Shown: positions 24,546-36,409 of the stretch, in pieces
Position numbering within the stretch: position 1 is the first letter of the stretch
How the letters are laid out: every line of letters starts with the position of its first letter
From: Euborellia annulipes
Taxonomy: Eukaryota; Arthropoda; Insecta; Dermaptera; Anisolabididae
Assembly: GCA_023213315.1 (NCBI GenBank)
Contig: JAKCPI010001912.1
Location: forward strand, 186,001-250,000
Direction: 5' to 3'
Length of the DNA: 64,000 nt
Made by a program: the position numbers and the translations under genes
Notes under the pieces: generated by a model
Databases searched by the model: none
Told to the model about the DNA's origin: nothing
Seen by the model: only the letters and a program-made list of their open reading frames with translations

Positions 24546-25757
24546 GTGACTAAGAATGAGTTGCAGAAAAAACCAGGAGCTCAAAATCTTAGTGGAAAAT
24601 ATAATGATTTCTATGTTATAGGGCCGGTTTCTTCAACCAATCAAAGTAGCTGGGTTAAACCACCTTAGACTTGTGATGAAGAAACCCCGTTCAGTTCTAA
24701 ATTTTAATATAAAATATACCGAGTTTCATTATTTTATTATTAAAAGTAGAATAAAAAAAAAATAATAAAATAATATTATTATTTCTAAAATAAAATGATG
24801 ATATGTTATAATAAGATTTAGTACTGAAGGGGGGTTGGGTAAACAGGCCCTTAGTCACACAAGGGACAGGTCCTTAGAGTGGTGAAGACGGTACCTGAGG
24901 CAAAGGGAATCAAATGGCATTGAATTGAAAAATTCTGTCACATGATAATTTAATAGATGATGAGAAAATAAAATTTTTTATCAAATTTTATTTAATTTTG
25001 TATTTCTTATTTTTCATTAATTATTAAATCATATATATCAAAAGTTGTATAGTTCTTTAGAAATAGCTAAAACTAAGAGTTATTTTTTAAAGGTATATTC
25101 AAGAATTGAATGATGTCGATTTTTTTTAAGTACAGTTAAAAATTTCCTTGTAAAAGTAAATTTTCTGGTCATCAAAAATTTGAGACTTTTGTTTATATTT
25201 AACACATTAATAAAATGTGTCAGTTATTAAATAGAAATTTTAGCCCATGTGTGAAGCATAACATCACAGAGGAGCTTCTCTTTTTTATTACGTTATTCTT
25301 ATTTAAGATATAATATCACAAGTAGCAAATTTTTATTAATCTAAGACAAGGAATTGCAACCATTTTAATGGTAAATATTAATATCAACATTCAGTTAAAA
25401 AAAACTACAATTTCAAATTTTGTAATAAAATGCTATCAGAAGTATAAATATGAAAGAATCTCTGTATTGTTTTACTAAAGAATGAAGTCAGAGATCCAGG
25501 TTGCTTAACCCTGATTTAAGATAAATCCTTCTACACAGACACAATGTTATTTGGATCGGATATTCCAACTGTTAAAATTTTCAAAATGGGTAGGACTTAA
25601 GTGCCTCCTACAATATAAGTATGTGAAACTTAAGCAGATTAACAAACAAATTATTTTTATGCTAGAAAAATATTTAAAAAAATGGTATTTTAAATACCTA
25701 AAATCTTTTAAAAAGTTGTTTTGTACTTTGTTTCTTTTAAGAGAAGGAACCATAATG

Positions 25758-28700
25758 TTAGTGATTGAGTTTATGATTCAACTTATCTGCGAGATAATCT
25801 GAAAGTGTTCCGCTGGGTAAAGGAAAAAGATTATTTGGATTCATTACAACTACAACTCTTTCATTATCTTTGTCATTTATACCTAAAAAAAAACATAGAT
25901 AAGATTTTACTTAAGAATATAATAAAGAATAATTGGACAGGTGTTTACATACTATTTGAGAGAAGATGATAGTATTGAGAGATGGCATGGAGAAGTAGTC
26001 TTTGAAAGCTCGAGAGTGAAGGAGCGAATAGCGGCTCCTTTGGTTGCACATTAAAATGATGAGTTACACGAATTTCTAACATTTCAATCATTCCCTGGAA
26101 AAATAAATTAATATATAGACCTACATATTATTTTTCAAATAATAAAACTTAATTAGAATTCTTTTAATCACTCTTTACAAATCTTATAATTTTTTGTACT
26201 GTACCTGTTAAGGTCCCCAACAATTTTAGAGTTATTAGTAGAGCACAGATGATCATGCAAATAGGAGCTGAATAGGTTGCTGAAACTTTGCAGTTATCAA
26301 TTTCATGAGTATTTGATTCGAAATAACCCGATTTGTTCCGAGAATTTGGCTTGAAGAAATTTCTCTGTGTCATAGTTATAAAAAAAAAAATAAAAATATA
26401 ATATAAAATGCGAATCAATTTGCGATAGAGCTTATTTTTACTGTTTTTTCCACTTCATTGTGCATATTTGGTCATTTTATAGTTCATTAATGCATGTATA
26501 TTTTAAGGTTTGATTGTCCATGAACATCCGGGCTCTAAGTATTAGAATACATTAAAGTAATTCTTAGAGTAAGTTTCTATTTGGGAAGATGCGAAGTGGT
26601 TTGAAAACTCCGTCTATAGATAGTTGAAGCCTTTCCTATTTTTAATTAGTACAATATCTTAGAGAAACTAACATCAGCCATATTAAAGATAATTTCGTGT
26701 GTTGATAAACTATTACTCTATGAAAGACAAATCGCCCCAGGAGACGCAAAAGAAGCTTAATAAACGTTATCGTGTTAAATGGGTTCGCATTTTCCGGAAT
26801 GGACGTTCTGGAAGCGCAGGTAAGGTCACTAATCTAGAAATCATTGATAAACTCAATAATCTGGTGATGGCTGATAAAAGAGTGAACGAGAGATGCAAAA
26901 ATTATTATTGGGAAACAAACTGGAGCAGCGTTGGACAACGTTATAACACTAACAACTAAAAGGAGCCAGGAAAAATAAAAATATTGTACCTCGTTAAATT
27001 AAGTGCTTTTGATTTTTGCTGGGAATTTTCAAACCACTCATACTAAGAATTTATTATTAATTATTTTATATACTAACAATTGGGACGTGATTTTTATTGA
27101 GAGTTGTTCTCAATCCATTTTTAATACTCTTATATGCTTGGTCAGGAGTTAACGTCGCAAGTGTCGTCAGTGATTTTGCTAATGAACGTTTAACATTCTT
27201 ACATGAATGAATATCGATTTGATTATTTTCGCAATTTAAAATAAAATTGCTCCACAACTGGAAAAGAAAGAAAAAATTCAATTAATTTTTAAAATTATTT
27301 AAATATTTCATTTGGAACTTGCTTCATTATTAATTATTTGAGAAAATACTGAAGCGCGACATGGGATATAATCTTCTATGGTCACTTCCTCTAATTCTTC
27401 CTCTTCAACTAAAGTCATAAGTTCTACAAATAAAACAAGTGAATAAATATATTTATAAATAATAAAATAAATAAAATGAGTTTGAAATAAAGAAAAATCT
27501 CGATTTAAAGTAAAAAATATGAAAATTAAATAAAACAAATATACAGTATGAGAGAGAAATAAATGAGTGTGTGTGAGTCGGTATCCCCATTTTGAGGGAG
27601 GGGGGGGATTGGGTTGCCAGACTCCTTGGCGTTAAGAAATTTTATTACCATCTTAAAGCGCTTCAGGAAGTTCGTATGTTTTTGCCGATAGATGGCGTTA
27701 GGGGTCTTAAAAATTTAGCCAAAAATCCAAATATTACGAAATTTTACCAACAGATGGCACAATGGTAGGGCTATATTTAATCTCATGTATCTGTTTGATT
27801 TTCGTTGATCTTTTAATGATAAATAGTTTATAAATATTATGAACTTCTGCTTTTTTATTATTCTGAATGGCGGCACACCCTTATTTTTTCGGGTATATGA
27901 ATTAATAAATATTTAATTATATTAATTTATTTATTTTAAATATTTTTTTATATGTATGAATAATTTGGGAATGTGAAAAATTTTACATACATAAGCATAG
28001 ATATGACATGCTCTCTCTAAGCCCTCGAGTTGTTTTCTCTAACCGTTAGAACTGAGTGCTCTTCTATTGTCTGATACAGAAAGTATCTATAATAAGATAA
28101 TTCTGAATATCAAAAAAAATTTCATGTTTCTTTATTGAGAGAGTAGCTAAATTTTACTAATTTTGGATACAAAATAAAGGAATTCGACAATTTTTTTTCT
28201 TTTATATTAAAATATACATTATCAAATAAAAGATATAAACCATTTTCAATTCGGCGAGTTTTCTTTCGACCAATTACTTTCCTTTGAACGAAAAATGTGG
28301 TGGGAATTGGACGGTGTCCTCGAATGTAGGGTTTTGGATTTGAGGCAGGATGGTGAACCTCTTCCCCTACAGATTCTATTGAAGAGGCAATTTCATCGTC
28401 ACTTTGCGAGATCCTAAAAAAAAACAACATAACAATTAATGTCTATTTATTTATTTGAAGCTTTTGTCATCCAGCGATAGCCTATATTTATTTTTAAATA
28501 AACCTTTTCTTAAACCCTTAGTCAAGTAATTCCATACTTTTTCTTTAAGATACAGGGTGTCCGACAAATAGTTCAGTGCTTCCCCAAGGGCAACAAAAAA
28601 GTGTCTGTATTTAAATATTTCTCAAAAAATTATAATAATATTTCAAATCTTTTATATATATAATTTAATTAAGGATTATTTGATCAATTTTTAATCCTGG

Positions 28701-29099
28701 GTTTTTTCAGTTTAAAAAAATATTTAATTGTAATTAAAACTATTTATTTGAATATAAAATATATGAAATATTTTAAGGCCTTGTTCTTGGTCAGTTTTTT
28801 GTTTATTATTTATAATAAATCACTTTAATAAAGGAAAATTTTGGCTGAAATATGTTTTTTTAATTTGGTGGTGAGAAGTGAAAAAAATTAATTTTATATA
28901 ATAGGGTAAGAAAATTTGAAACTATTAAAATAGAAAAATATTGCACATAAATTTTAATTTATTTCTATAATTAAAAGGGTATATTTAAAAATAAAATAAA
29001 AAAAGGAATAAGAATAACTCACTGTAAGGATTCTTCAGAATCAGAGGAGAAAAGACCAATATAAGATGATCTATGGTCTGATTTTTTAATAACTCCCAT
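25758..29099 (-). CDS. R3H domain-containing protein 4-like (6 exons, complete)
   Basis: Exons, minus: 29099-29023, 28413-28241, 27423-27323, 27257-27078, 26094-25953, 25882-25758; phases join to 265 residues (human R3HDM4 about 268). The best match I recognise is R3HDM4: an N-terminal basic segment (VIGRKKTRRIEN), an acidic stretch (EEEELEEVTIEDY), then LWSNFI, LRTTLNKNHVPI, MLEIRVTHHF, and the C-terminal R3H-like block FQRLLLHAISQYYHLLSNS with ERVVVVMNP. Family knowledge: R3H domains bind single-stranded nucleic acid; the cellular role of R3HDM4 is poorly known. Start is the ATG at 29099 followed by donor CA/GTGAGT. Intron 3 appears to use a GC donor (GAA/GCAAGT), the only choice that keeps LWSNFI in frame. 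Intron 4 contains a hAT-like MITE and a mariner-like fragment. Confidence 0.85.
26239..26537. mobile_element. hAT-like MITE, copy B (in R3HDM4-like intron 4)
   Basis: Ends TAGAGCACAGATGATCATGC and, inverted, TAGAGCCCGGATGTTCATGG; flanking 8-mers GTTATTAG (26231-26238) and AGTATTAG (26538-26545) agree at 6 of 8. The interior is collinear with copy A but shorter. Confidence 0.65.
26699..26959 (+). pseudogene. Mariner-like transposase N-terminal fragment
   Basis: The 86-codon frame includes VRIFRNGRSGSAGKVTN followed by IIDKLNNLVMADKRVNER. This resembles the helix-turn-helix linker of irritans-group mariner transposases (GRPSTSxTxENIDKVxxMVxxDRRxTxRE). The rest degenerates and no DD34D catalytic region follows. 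It lies antisense inside intron 4 of the R3HDM4-like gene. Confidence 0.35.
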
Positions 29100-29569
29100 T
29101 TTTCTGTTGATTTCTTTTTATGATTAAATAATATTTGAAAATGCTCTAAATAAGATCGATTACAATTTGATATTATGTAATGAATAATATAAATTGTTTA
29201 TATCTTAATCTGGTCTTAATTGTCAAGTTGTCCCAAAGTTAAAAGAAGATGAGACATTTTATATCAAATCAATATTCATTTTTAAAAATTAGTAAATGTA
29301 TAAAAATAATATCTTGTTAAAATATTTTCAATATATATTTCATTTAATTTACATTTCTAATATGAATACATTTTATTTTTTTTATCATTTCTTGAAACTC
29401 AAAAATGAGAATTTCAAAATAAAATTTTCTGAAATTAGAGATTTTTTCAATTTTTTTGTGAGGAAAAAAGCTATATCACATCTAAATCTATAAAATTCAA
29501 TGAGTTTCTTTTATAAAATTATTTTTTAAGTATATAAATATAGCAATTTATTATTTAATAGACTGCCAT

Positions 29570-30550
29570 CTATGAGTAGAGAGAGGAAGCAACGCCACGG
29601 CGCATCGCATGCTCTCAACAAATTTGAATGTTTGAATGCCGCCGCCTTTAGTAACCATGAGAAAATCACATTTTGACATTCAGACCGGTCTTTTGACATT
29701 GAAATCCTTTCCAGCCCAGTCCACGTTGGCCATGGGGTTGTAACTCACAGGATTTGACATAAGAAAAGTTGCTAACGCCAGAGGTAAGAGGCGCTAGCGT
29801 CGCAGTCCCAGATTCGGTAGCTCCGCCCACTATACTCAAATCGGCATGCTAGCGGCAGTCCACTTGTCACATTGTGTTTGTTTGATTCGTGTGCCACTAG
29901 CATACCCTTACTACTTCTACTTGAAAAGCGTTGCAAAATATCATAACTCGTGCCTATTAATTTCATATTATTATTATCATCAAAATGGTGTTTAAATCTT
30001 ATGTGTGCAAGAAATTTGGAAAGGAAAGAAGATTGCATCGTTTCCCAAGCTCAAGTTGTGGTTTATTTACCGTGGAAAATGTGTGCTATAAGTAATATAT
30101 TCTATTATTCAATTAAAGACCTTAGCTAAATTATTAATTTTTTTTTTAACTTGTTAATTTATTTGGATACCAAATAGTGCAAATAATGTGTGGATAATAT
30201 GTATCATAATAATATATAATATTTTTTATGTATGTTTTAATGTCTATATGACCTAAGATGGCGAAAAAACCATGTGTATTTTGATGAAGCAAAATAAAAA
30301 TTTCAACTCTTTAACCATAATAACTTTGTCTTATTGTTTAAATACCTTATAGACCTATATAAATACGACTTTACTCAAGATGTTTTTATATTTTCAGAAA
30401 AAAATTGATATTTTTACATCAACACGTGGGGGGCAAAAGGGCGTAGCGGTGAAGGGCGGAGCCAATTCATGAATGACGTCACTTTGCGACTCTAGCGCTA
30501 ACAGGCGTCTGTTGTTGCAGTTGTGACGAGTTTGACAGGCTTTCCCATCT
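29570..30550. mobile_element. Degenerate inverted-repeat element with THAP-like remnant
   Basis: Imperfect inverted segments lie at 29785-29830 (GGCGCTAGCGTCGCAGT, then GGTAGCTCCGCCC) and 30445-30515 (GGGCGGAGCC, then TTGCGACTCTAGCGCT). Between them, plus strand near 29985-30090, a short frame begins MVFKSYVCKKFGKERRLHRF, ending in HRFP. THAP zinc fingers of P-type transposases start with a short MV..C..., and carry HRFP before the second half of the fold. The rest of the domain is missing. P-element ancestry is an inference. Confidence 0.3.
30423..30481. promoter_or_regulatory. E-box and full CRE upstream of the FBP first exon
   Basis: CACGTG at 30423-30428 and the palindromic cAMP-response element TGACGTCA at 30474-30481 lie about 150 bp before the proposed 5' UTR donor. 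In animals CREB acts through TGACGTCA on gluconeogenic genes, which would suit FBP, but both sites sit in the right arm of an inverted repeat, so they may be transposon-derived or coincidental. Confidence 0.35.
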
Positions 30551-30559
30551 ATATTATCT

Positions 30560-30625
30560 ATGACGTTGGCTCTTTGGCAGGCTGACGACTAAAACGTACC
30601 ATTTAATTCCATATTTTACACCAAG
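30560..30625 (+). other. Probable non-coding first exon of FBP
   Basis: A consensus donor CCAAG/GTGAGT occurs at 30625/30626, and an acceptor TTGACAG lies immediately before the FBP start codon (ATG 32171), so the 5' UTR is likely spliced with an intron of about 1.5 kb (30626-32170). The exon's 5' end is not defined by the sequence. Confidence 0.4.
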
Positions 30626-31611
30626 GTGAGTTAACATCAGGATACTTTTATAAATCTCCCCCTCAATAATTAAATATTTTTCAAAAGCTATACATTTGAA
30701 TTATACATTAATATTAAATATGTCTCCAATGAGACTTGTCGACTCATTTTTTTTACTAGAGTATTAATAACCAAAAGATCCTTACTGATAGACTGACAAC
30801 CCTGTGACCATTTGTACCATTTTTTCGAGTGAATCACTCAACAGGTTAGTTGATCCATCAGCAAAGAAATAGAAAAATTAAATAATTTTTATTGGACATA
30901 TTTGATTCCTATAGGAGTTAAATAAGGGAGCTTCACAAAGGAATCACCAATATACATGTATATGAAGTGAAAATCAAATATCTCCCGAGAGGAAACTCAT
31001 CTTCCCGCGTATATTAACAATATTTCAATGGGGGCTTAAATTCCATTCGTCCTTGAAATACCATGCAAATATAAAGGTTTCCTTACGAGAGAAAATTACT
31101 TTCCATTATACAGTTTATTGAAGACAGAGAGATAATTGCGAGGGAAACAACAGGTTTGCTAGAGGAAGGTCGCACTAAACGCTCATCGCGCACATATTAT
31201 CTTATCCATGAAAAAAGGACATAGATTAGATTAATTTATTTTCTGTTCTGAGATTTGTGATAGACGGTGTGATAGTCCCCACTCTCAACCCCTTTGCTCT
31301 TTAGGATTTTTGTTGTAGTATAAGAATTCTTTTTTTTTTTAATTTCTTATACCAAGATATGAAGTATATAATGAGGAAGTATTGCGGTGCAAAAATATTC
31401 AATGAGATTTTAACGGAAATGAACGTCCCTGAGTCCAAAAAATATGGGACTCGCAAAAATGGTCTCTTTGTATATTAACAAAAAAAAAAAAAACAATTGT
31501 TCAAATTCGATATCTAAGACAGGTAACTTTCATCTCATGCGTCGCGAAGCTTTCCAATACTTTCCAATAAAATCGGCAAAAAAGTATTAATTCTCTAGTA
31601 CTATTAAATTT

Positions 31612-31830
31612 TGGTGTTTAAGCTTTCACAGTTGTTATCATTAATAAAAGAATTCGATTTTCGGATTTACTGTGGTTTATTTGTAAAAATTACAACGTTT
31701 CGTCCTCTCATTCTGTGGCCTTCTTCAGGAACAATTCAGTTAAGATTACTAAGGTTGTCACAAATGTAACAGCCTTTGTACTCTAAACTGAATTTGTAAT
31801 TTTTACAAATAAACCACACCTAGACTAGTC
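31612..31830. mobile_element. Palindromic GAAACGTT element in the FBP 5' UTR intron (copy 6)
   Basis: Inverted GTGGTTTATTTGTAAAAATT arms lie at 31670 and 31809. On the minus strand 31728-31694 reads CTGAAGA, AGGCC, loop, GGAC, GAAACGTTGTA. The left side continues into a tail matching, inverted, the right tail of the copy at 40274-40561 (ATTAATGATAACAACT..GAA.GC). No clean target duplication. Confidence 0.55.
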
Positions 31831-32170
31831 AGTAAATATATAATTTAGAATTAAGATAGGCCTATTTGTGAGATAAGCTAACATTTGATTGAGCATATCG
31901 CTCCCCTCCCTGAATTCCAGAACCAGGACTTCCCTGACTATCTAATCCTAGGACGCCGCCCCAATAAAAAAATTGATATATTTCCATGCAACAATTATAA
32001 GTGTCACAAAATATTTTTTAATAGTAGAATGATTATGTCATCTGGTCAAAGGTTCAATGACATATTCACCCTTAGAGATAAAATTTATTTAAAATAAATG
32101 TCTACCAACTGATAATAGGATAAATTTATTTCTTCCATTCTATGATAACAAATATTTGTTTACTTGACAG

Positions 32171-35100
32171 ATGACTTCGTCGCAACCGGCTTTCGATTCC
32201 AACTGCATTACGTTGACCCGATGGGTACTGGCGGAGCAAAGGAAATTCCCAGAAGCCCAAGGGGACTTCACTCAGCTGATTACCAGCATCCAGACAGCAG
32301 TTAAAGCAGTCAGCTCTGCCGTCAGAAAAGCAGGAATCGCCAAAATGTTGGTGCACACTTCATCTCAACCAAATCTCTACCGAAAAAATTCAGATAAAAA
32401 ATCCCCTTATTTATTTTGTTACAAATAATCTCTCATTATTAGATTATCAATGAGTCTGTTATTTTAAGATGCACGAAAAAAGAATAATTAAAAAAAAAAA
32501 TAAAAAATAATTATCATTAATTATCAGATTTAATATTCGAGTTGCTGTTAAGTTGCCTTTTCTTCCGTCTTGCCCTCTCCATCTGAAGCACTTGTTATTT
32601 TATGAAACACCGAGAAAAGGATCAAGCCGGCCGTCACAAGGCCTGACATTTACTGGAGAGGGCAAAATGAAGGCTGGCATAAAGGGAGTGGAAGAAATGT
32701 CAATCTTAGGTCGGGCAACTCGTGGCCACCATCCAGGTACTCACAAGAAGCGAGCCTTGGGTGAAAGTTACTCTAACTTAAGGTGACCATAAGTCCCGAT
32801 GGGACGATTATTTGTCCTTGTTGACCTTCTGTCCCGTTTATTTTTGCTATTCGATCTTGAATTGTTTTATATACTTGTATTTTATATTTTCTTTAAATCT
32901 CGGAAAAGATTTATTCAATCAAATCTCGTCGACAGGAAATTTTAAAAGAGAAGAAAAAAAGCCTCTTCTCTCTCACCACTTCAATTTAGTGCAAATATTT
33001 CGGTCTCTGGGAGAGATTGTCACAAAATTATAAATAAAATGTATTAGAAAATTTAGAGCGTATGGGCTACGAGTCTGGTCGTTTTTTTACACAGTATAAA
33101 TTGATAAATTGAAGTGGTGAGAGAGAAGAAGACGCTGGTTTTTTCTTCTTTTCTTCCTAATCTGCTATTCCAAGCTTTACACATTTATTGTTTTTTACAA
33201 CTTTTTTATTAACTTGCTTTCCTGTTTTTCCGACAAATCTGCCAATCGAAATTACGTTTCTAGTTAACCAAGAGCTTTCAAATTTTTTACACTGACAATG
33301 CAATATTTGACATGTCTCATCTTTGTACTTCAATTAATTTTAAAATGGCGGCCGATCAAAAAAAGAAGGGGGTGGGGAAATTTTATAATCAAAATTTCTC
33401 CTATTTATAATTAATTTAGAGTTTTGAGCATTGGCACTGATGTTAAAGAGAGTTTACACTACAAAATCTGCCATTCAAAGTAGTTAAAAATTTAATAAAT
33501 TCAAAATGGCGGCCTCCTAGCCACTTTTCCATTGTTTGGCCAGACAAATCTGTCGATCAAAATTTGGACCACTTCTAGTAAGCAAAAGCTTTGAAATTTT
33601 TACACTTATGTAGGTCCCATGACAATGCAACATTTGATGTCTCATCTTTGTACTTCAATTAATTTCAAAATGACGACCGATCAGAAAAAGATGGAGAGGG
33701 ATTTTTTTATAATCAAAATATCTTCTATTTTTAAAAATAAATTGGCTTATTGTATCCGGTACATGTATATAACTTATAAGAATTACTATTTTATAACAAA
33801 AACTAAAAAGAGTTAAATAAAATAATATAAAAAAAAAATTTAAAAACAACGCTTTTATAGGTCTATATGTACTAAAAAGGGAAAAATAATTTAGTATAAG
33901 TTCTTTAAAATTATATTACAAATGAATATATGTTACCAAAACTAAAAGCGTTGGGCGCGGAAATTTACAATCGCAATTTCCATTGCAGAGGAATCATTAA
34001 GCTTCATCCACCGATACATTATTGCCAAAAAAGCCACGAAAGAGTAACAGATAATTAATCTGCATTTGAGTCACTTACTTGTTTGGCCTAACTACCCACC
34101 AAGTCTAAGTTATAAAAAAGTATTCATAAAACATATAAATATAATTTTAAAAAACTTACACTAAATTATTTTTCTCTTTTTAGTACATATATAAAAGCCT
34201 TGTTTTTAAAATTTTTTTATATTATTTTATTTTTATTTTGTTTTAATTTTTAAAAGGAATTATTTGAAAAAGACTTTAGTTTCCACACTATGTTATGATT
34301 GATACACATTTTCAATTCTCCTCGCCTCGTAATGACCAAAGGATTGATTTAAAGTTATTTTTTATTCAGGTATGGAATCACTGGCGAAAGCAATGTTCAA
34401 GGAGAAGAGGTGAAAAAATTAGATGTTCTCTCAAATGAACTTTTCATCAATATGCTTTCTTCTTCATACACAACATGCCTTTTAGTCAGCGAGGAGAACG
34501 ATAATGTAATCGAGGCAAGTATTTCATAAAATTCACTCTATTTCTCTCTCATATTCGCATTATATAAAATGTGCTCCTTTTTTTTTCAATTTATAAATCA
34601 TCTGGAGCCACTTCTAATAGATTAATATTAAATTTGCAGATTGAAACTGACAAACGTGGCAAGTACATTGTTTGCTTTGATCCTCTCGACGGCTCATCCA
34701 ACATTGACTGTCTTGTCTCAATTGGATCTATTTTTGGAATCTATCGGTAGGTTTGTTTGATTTATTATTCTATTTCAGTTATATATTATATGTATACTAT
34801 GGTATTTTAGAAAAAACAATTCAAACAAAGAGCCTTCTGTAGAAGACGCTCTTCAGCCAGGAAACAAACTCGTAGCTGCTGGCTACGCCCTTTACGGAAG
34901 TGCTACCATGCTCGTCTTCTCTATTGGCAATGGCGTTCACGGGTTCATGCTGGATCCAGTAAGTATCAAGAGATTAAACGACTAGAAAAAATAATGAGTA
35001 AAAATAAAGTTTTTTTTATTTTAAATATGCTAATTTATATGAGAAAATACAAATTGCCTAGCAGCCTAATCCTCTTCAGGTGGGCCAGATCATTTGGGAT

Positions 35101-36323
35101 TCTTCTTAACATGTTTAAGACACGCCTGCTAATACAGTAGCAACGAGATCAACTCTCAAAATTATTTAGATCTCTCAAAAATATATTTTTTATTTTTTTA
35201 CAGGCTATCGGGGAATTTATTTTAACCGAAGCAAATATGCAAATACCTACTAAAGGAAAGATCTACAGCATCAACGATGGCTATTATGAGCAGTGGTCAA
35301 ACGCAGTAAGGGAATATGTTCAAGATCAACGAAAAGCCGGATACGGGGCGAGATATGTGGGCTCCATGGTAGCGGATGTCCATAGAACTCTCAAATATGG
35401 GGGCATCTTTATATACCCTGCTACAAAGAGCGCACCCAATGGAAAGGTATTACTAATAATTATCACACTTTCAAAATCAGCTTATCTAACTTGGTTTTAA
35501 TAAATTGAGAGATTTTATAATGAACCCCCTACCTAAACTTATACAAAGTTTATGAATCAGCGGCGTAACTACCAGAGGCGTACCGGGGAGGAGAGGGGGG
35601 GGGGCGGTCCGCCACAGGCCCCCAAATATTTGTCTTTGGGAGGCCCGGGACAGCGGAAAAATTTCGTTTCCAAAAAAAAAAAAGTTAAAATAATTTCAAC
35701 AGGAGGGGAAAAAATGTTCCGCAGGGCGGAAAAATAAAGTTTCTAAAAAAAAATTTTTCGCGTTGAACTCTTGTACAAAATGTATATACATTGATTGATA
35801 TTTGTCAATATAGAATTCCAAAAATTTTTTTAAATATATTTTAAAATATTTAACAAATAAATTTAATTTCTATTAAGAAAAAAGCAAATCAAAACTCATT
35901 ATAAAATCTCACAATGGTACGGTACATACTTTTATTTGGATGCAAGCAAAAATCCGCAATATCTAAATTTCCCCTATTTAATTCGGATTAAATTCTTTAT
36001 TTTAGAAAAGCTTTTGAAAAGATAAATTTTGGTTATCTCTATTCCTAATTTCATTTAAAATCTTTTTCTTATTCTCGAATATTAATCCCTATTTTATAAA
36101 TTTTTTAAATAAATGAAAATATCATAATGAAATAATGTTTTAGTTGCGCCTTTTATACGAATGCAATCCAATGGCCTACTTGATAACTCAAGCCGGAGGA
36201 TTGGCGTCGAATGGACAAATGCCAATTTTGGATATCAAACCAGAAACGATTCATCAACGTTCGACAATTTACCTGGGATCAAAAAAGGATGTCGAGACAG
36301 CCTTATCATATGTTAAAAAATAA
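32171..36323 (+). CDS. FBP: Fructose-1,6-bisphosphatase (6 coding exons, complete)
   Basis: Coding exons: 32171-32346, 34370-34514, 34640-34746, 34811-34958, 35204-35446, 36144-36323, joining to 332 residues (animal FBPases about 335-340). The enzyme hydrolyses fructose-1,6-bisphosphate to fructose-6-phosphate, the cytosolic control step of gluconeogenesis. Visible hallmarks: an N-terminal helix region with [28 protein letters not shown] (dynamic loop), LVSEEND, the metal-binding signature [53 protein letters not shown] (substrate and subunit contacts), [20 protein letters not shown] and [11 protein letters not shown]. Exon 2 ends GTAATCGAG before GCAAGT, implying a GC-AG intron; exon 1 ends AAAAT/GTTGGT, a weak donor but the only one that restores GIAKMYGITG. 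Introns contain repeats; poly-A signal AATAAA at 36402-36407. Confidence 0.95.
33240..33740. repeat. Tandem duplication in FBP intron 1
   Basis: Two units of about 190 bp (33240-33420 and 33540-33730) share ACAAATCTG.C.ATC, then TCTCATCTTTGTACTTCAAT and AATTTTAAAATGGCGGCCGA (second unit TTCAAAATGACGACCGA) and ATAATCAAAAT.TC. Both are decayed and non-coding. Confidence 0.55.
33795..34260. mobile_element. Inverted-repeat element in FBP intron 1
   Basis: The left arm contains AAAATAATATAAAA, GCTTTTATAGGTCTATATGT and ACTAAAAAGGGAAAAATAAT. The right arm (34130-34255) is its inverse (ATTATTTTTCTCTTTTTAGT, ATATATAAAAGCCTTG). The interior has no ORF. It ends roughly 110 bp before FBP exon 2. Confidence 0.55.
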
Positions 36324-36409
36324 AATCTTGAAATATTATATATATATATATATATCAAAAAAAGTTTATATTTAAAAGTTTATTAATGAATATTTTTCCA
36401 AAATAAATA

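Larger units (their letters stand above)
19927..25757. other. Intergenic, repeat-rich region between PIGB and the R3HDM4-like gene
   Basis: No supported host exon. Contents: a GTGTGAC-family MITE fragment (20735-20815), a decayed interspersed repeat at 21420-21740, a damaged palindromic element (22680-22835), a hAT-like MITE (24127-24545), and TA-rich microsatellites near 21120-21140. A GC-richer open frame at 23230-23415 (plus, 61 codons) and one at 22125-22403 (minus, 92 codons, GTG start) have no recognisable domain; both could be old transposon pieces. Confidence 0.45.

Noticed and set aside
27308..27330. GT donor GTTCCA for R3HDM4-like exon 3
   Set aside because: It would shift the next exon out of the frame giving LWSNFI; GCAAGT restores it.
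32126..32356. Minus-strand ORF of 76 codons
   Set aside because: Antisense shadow of FBP exon 1.
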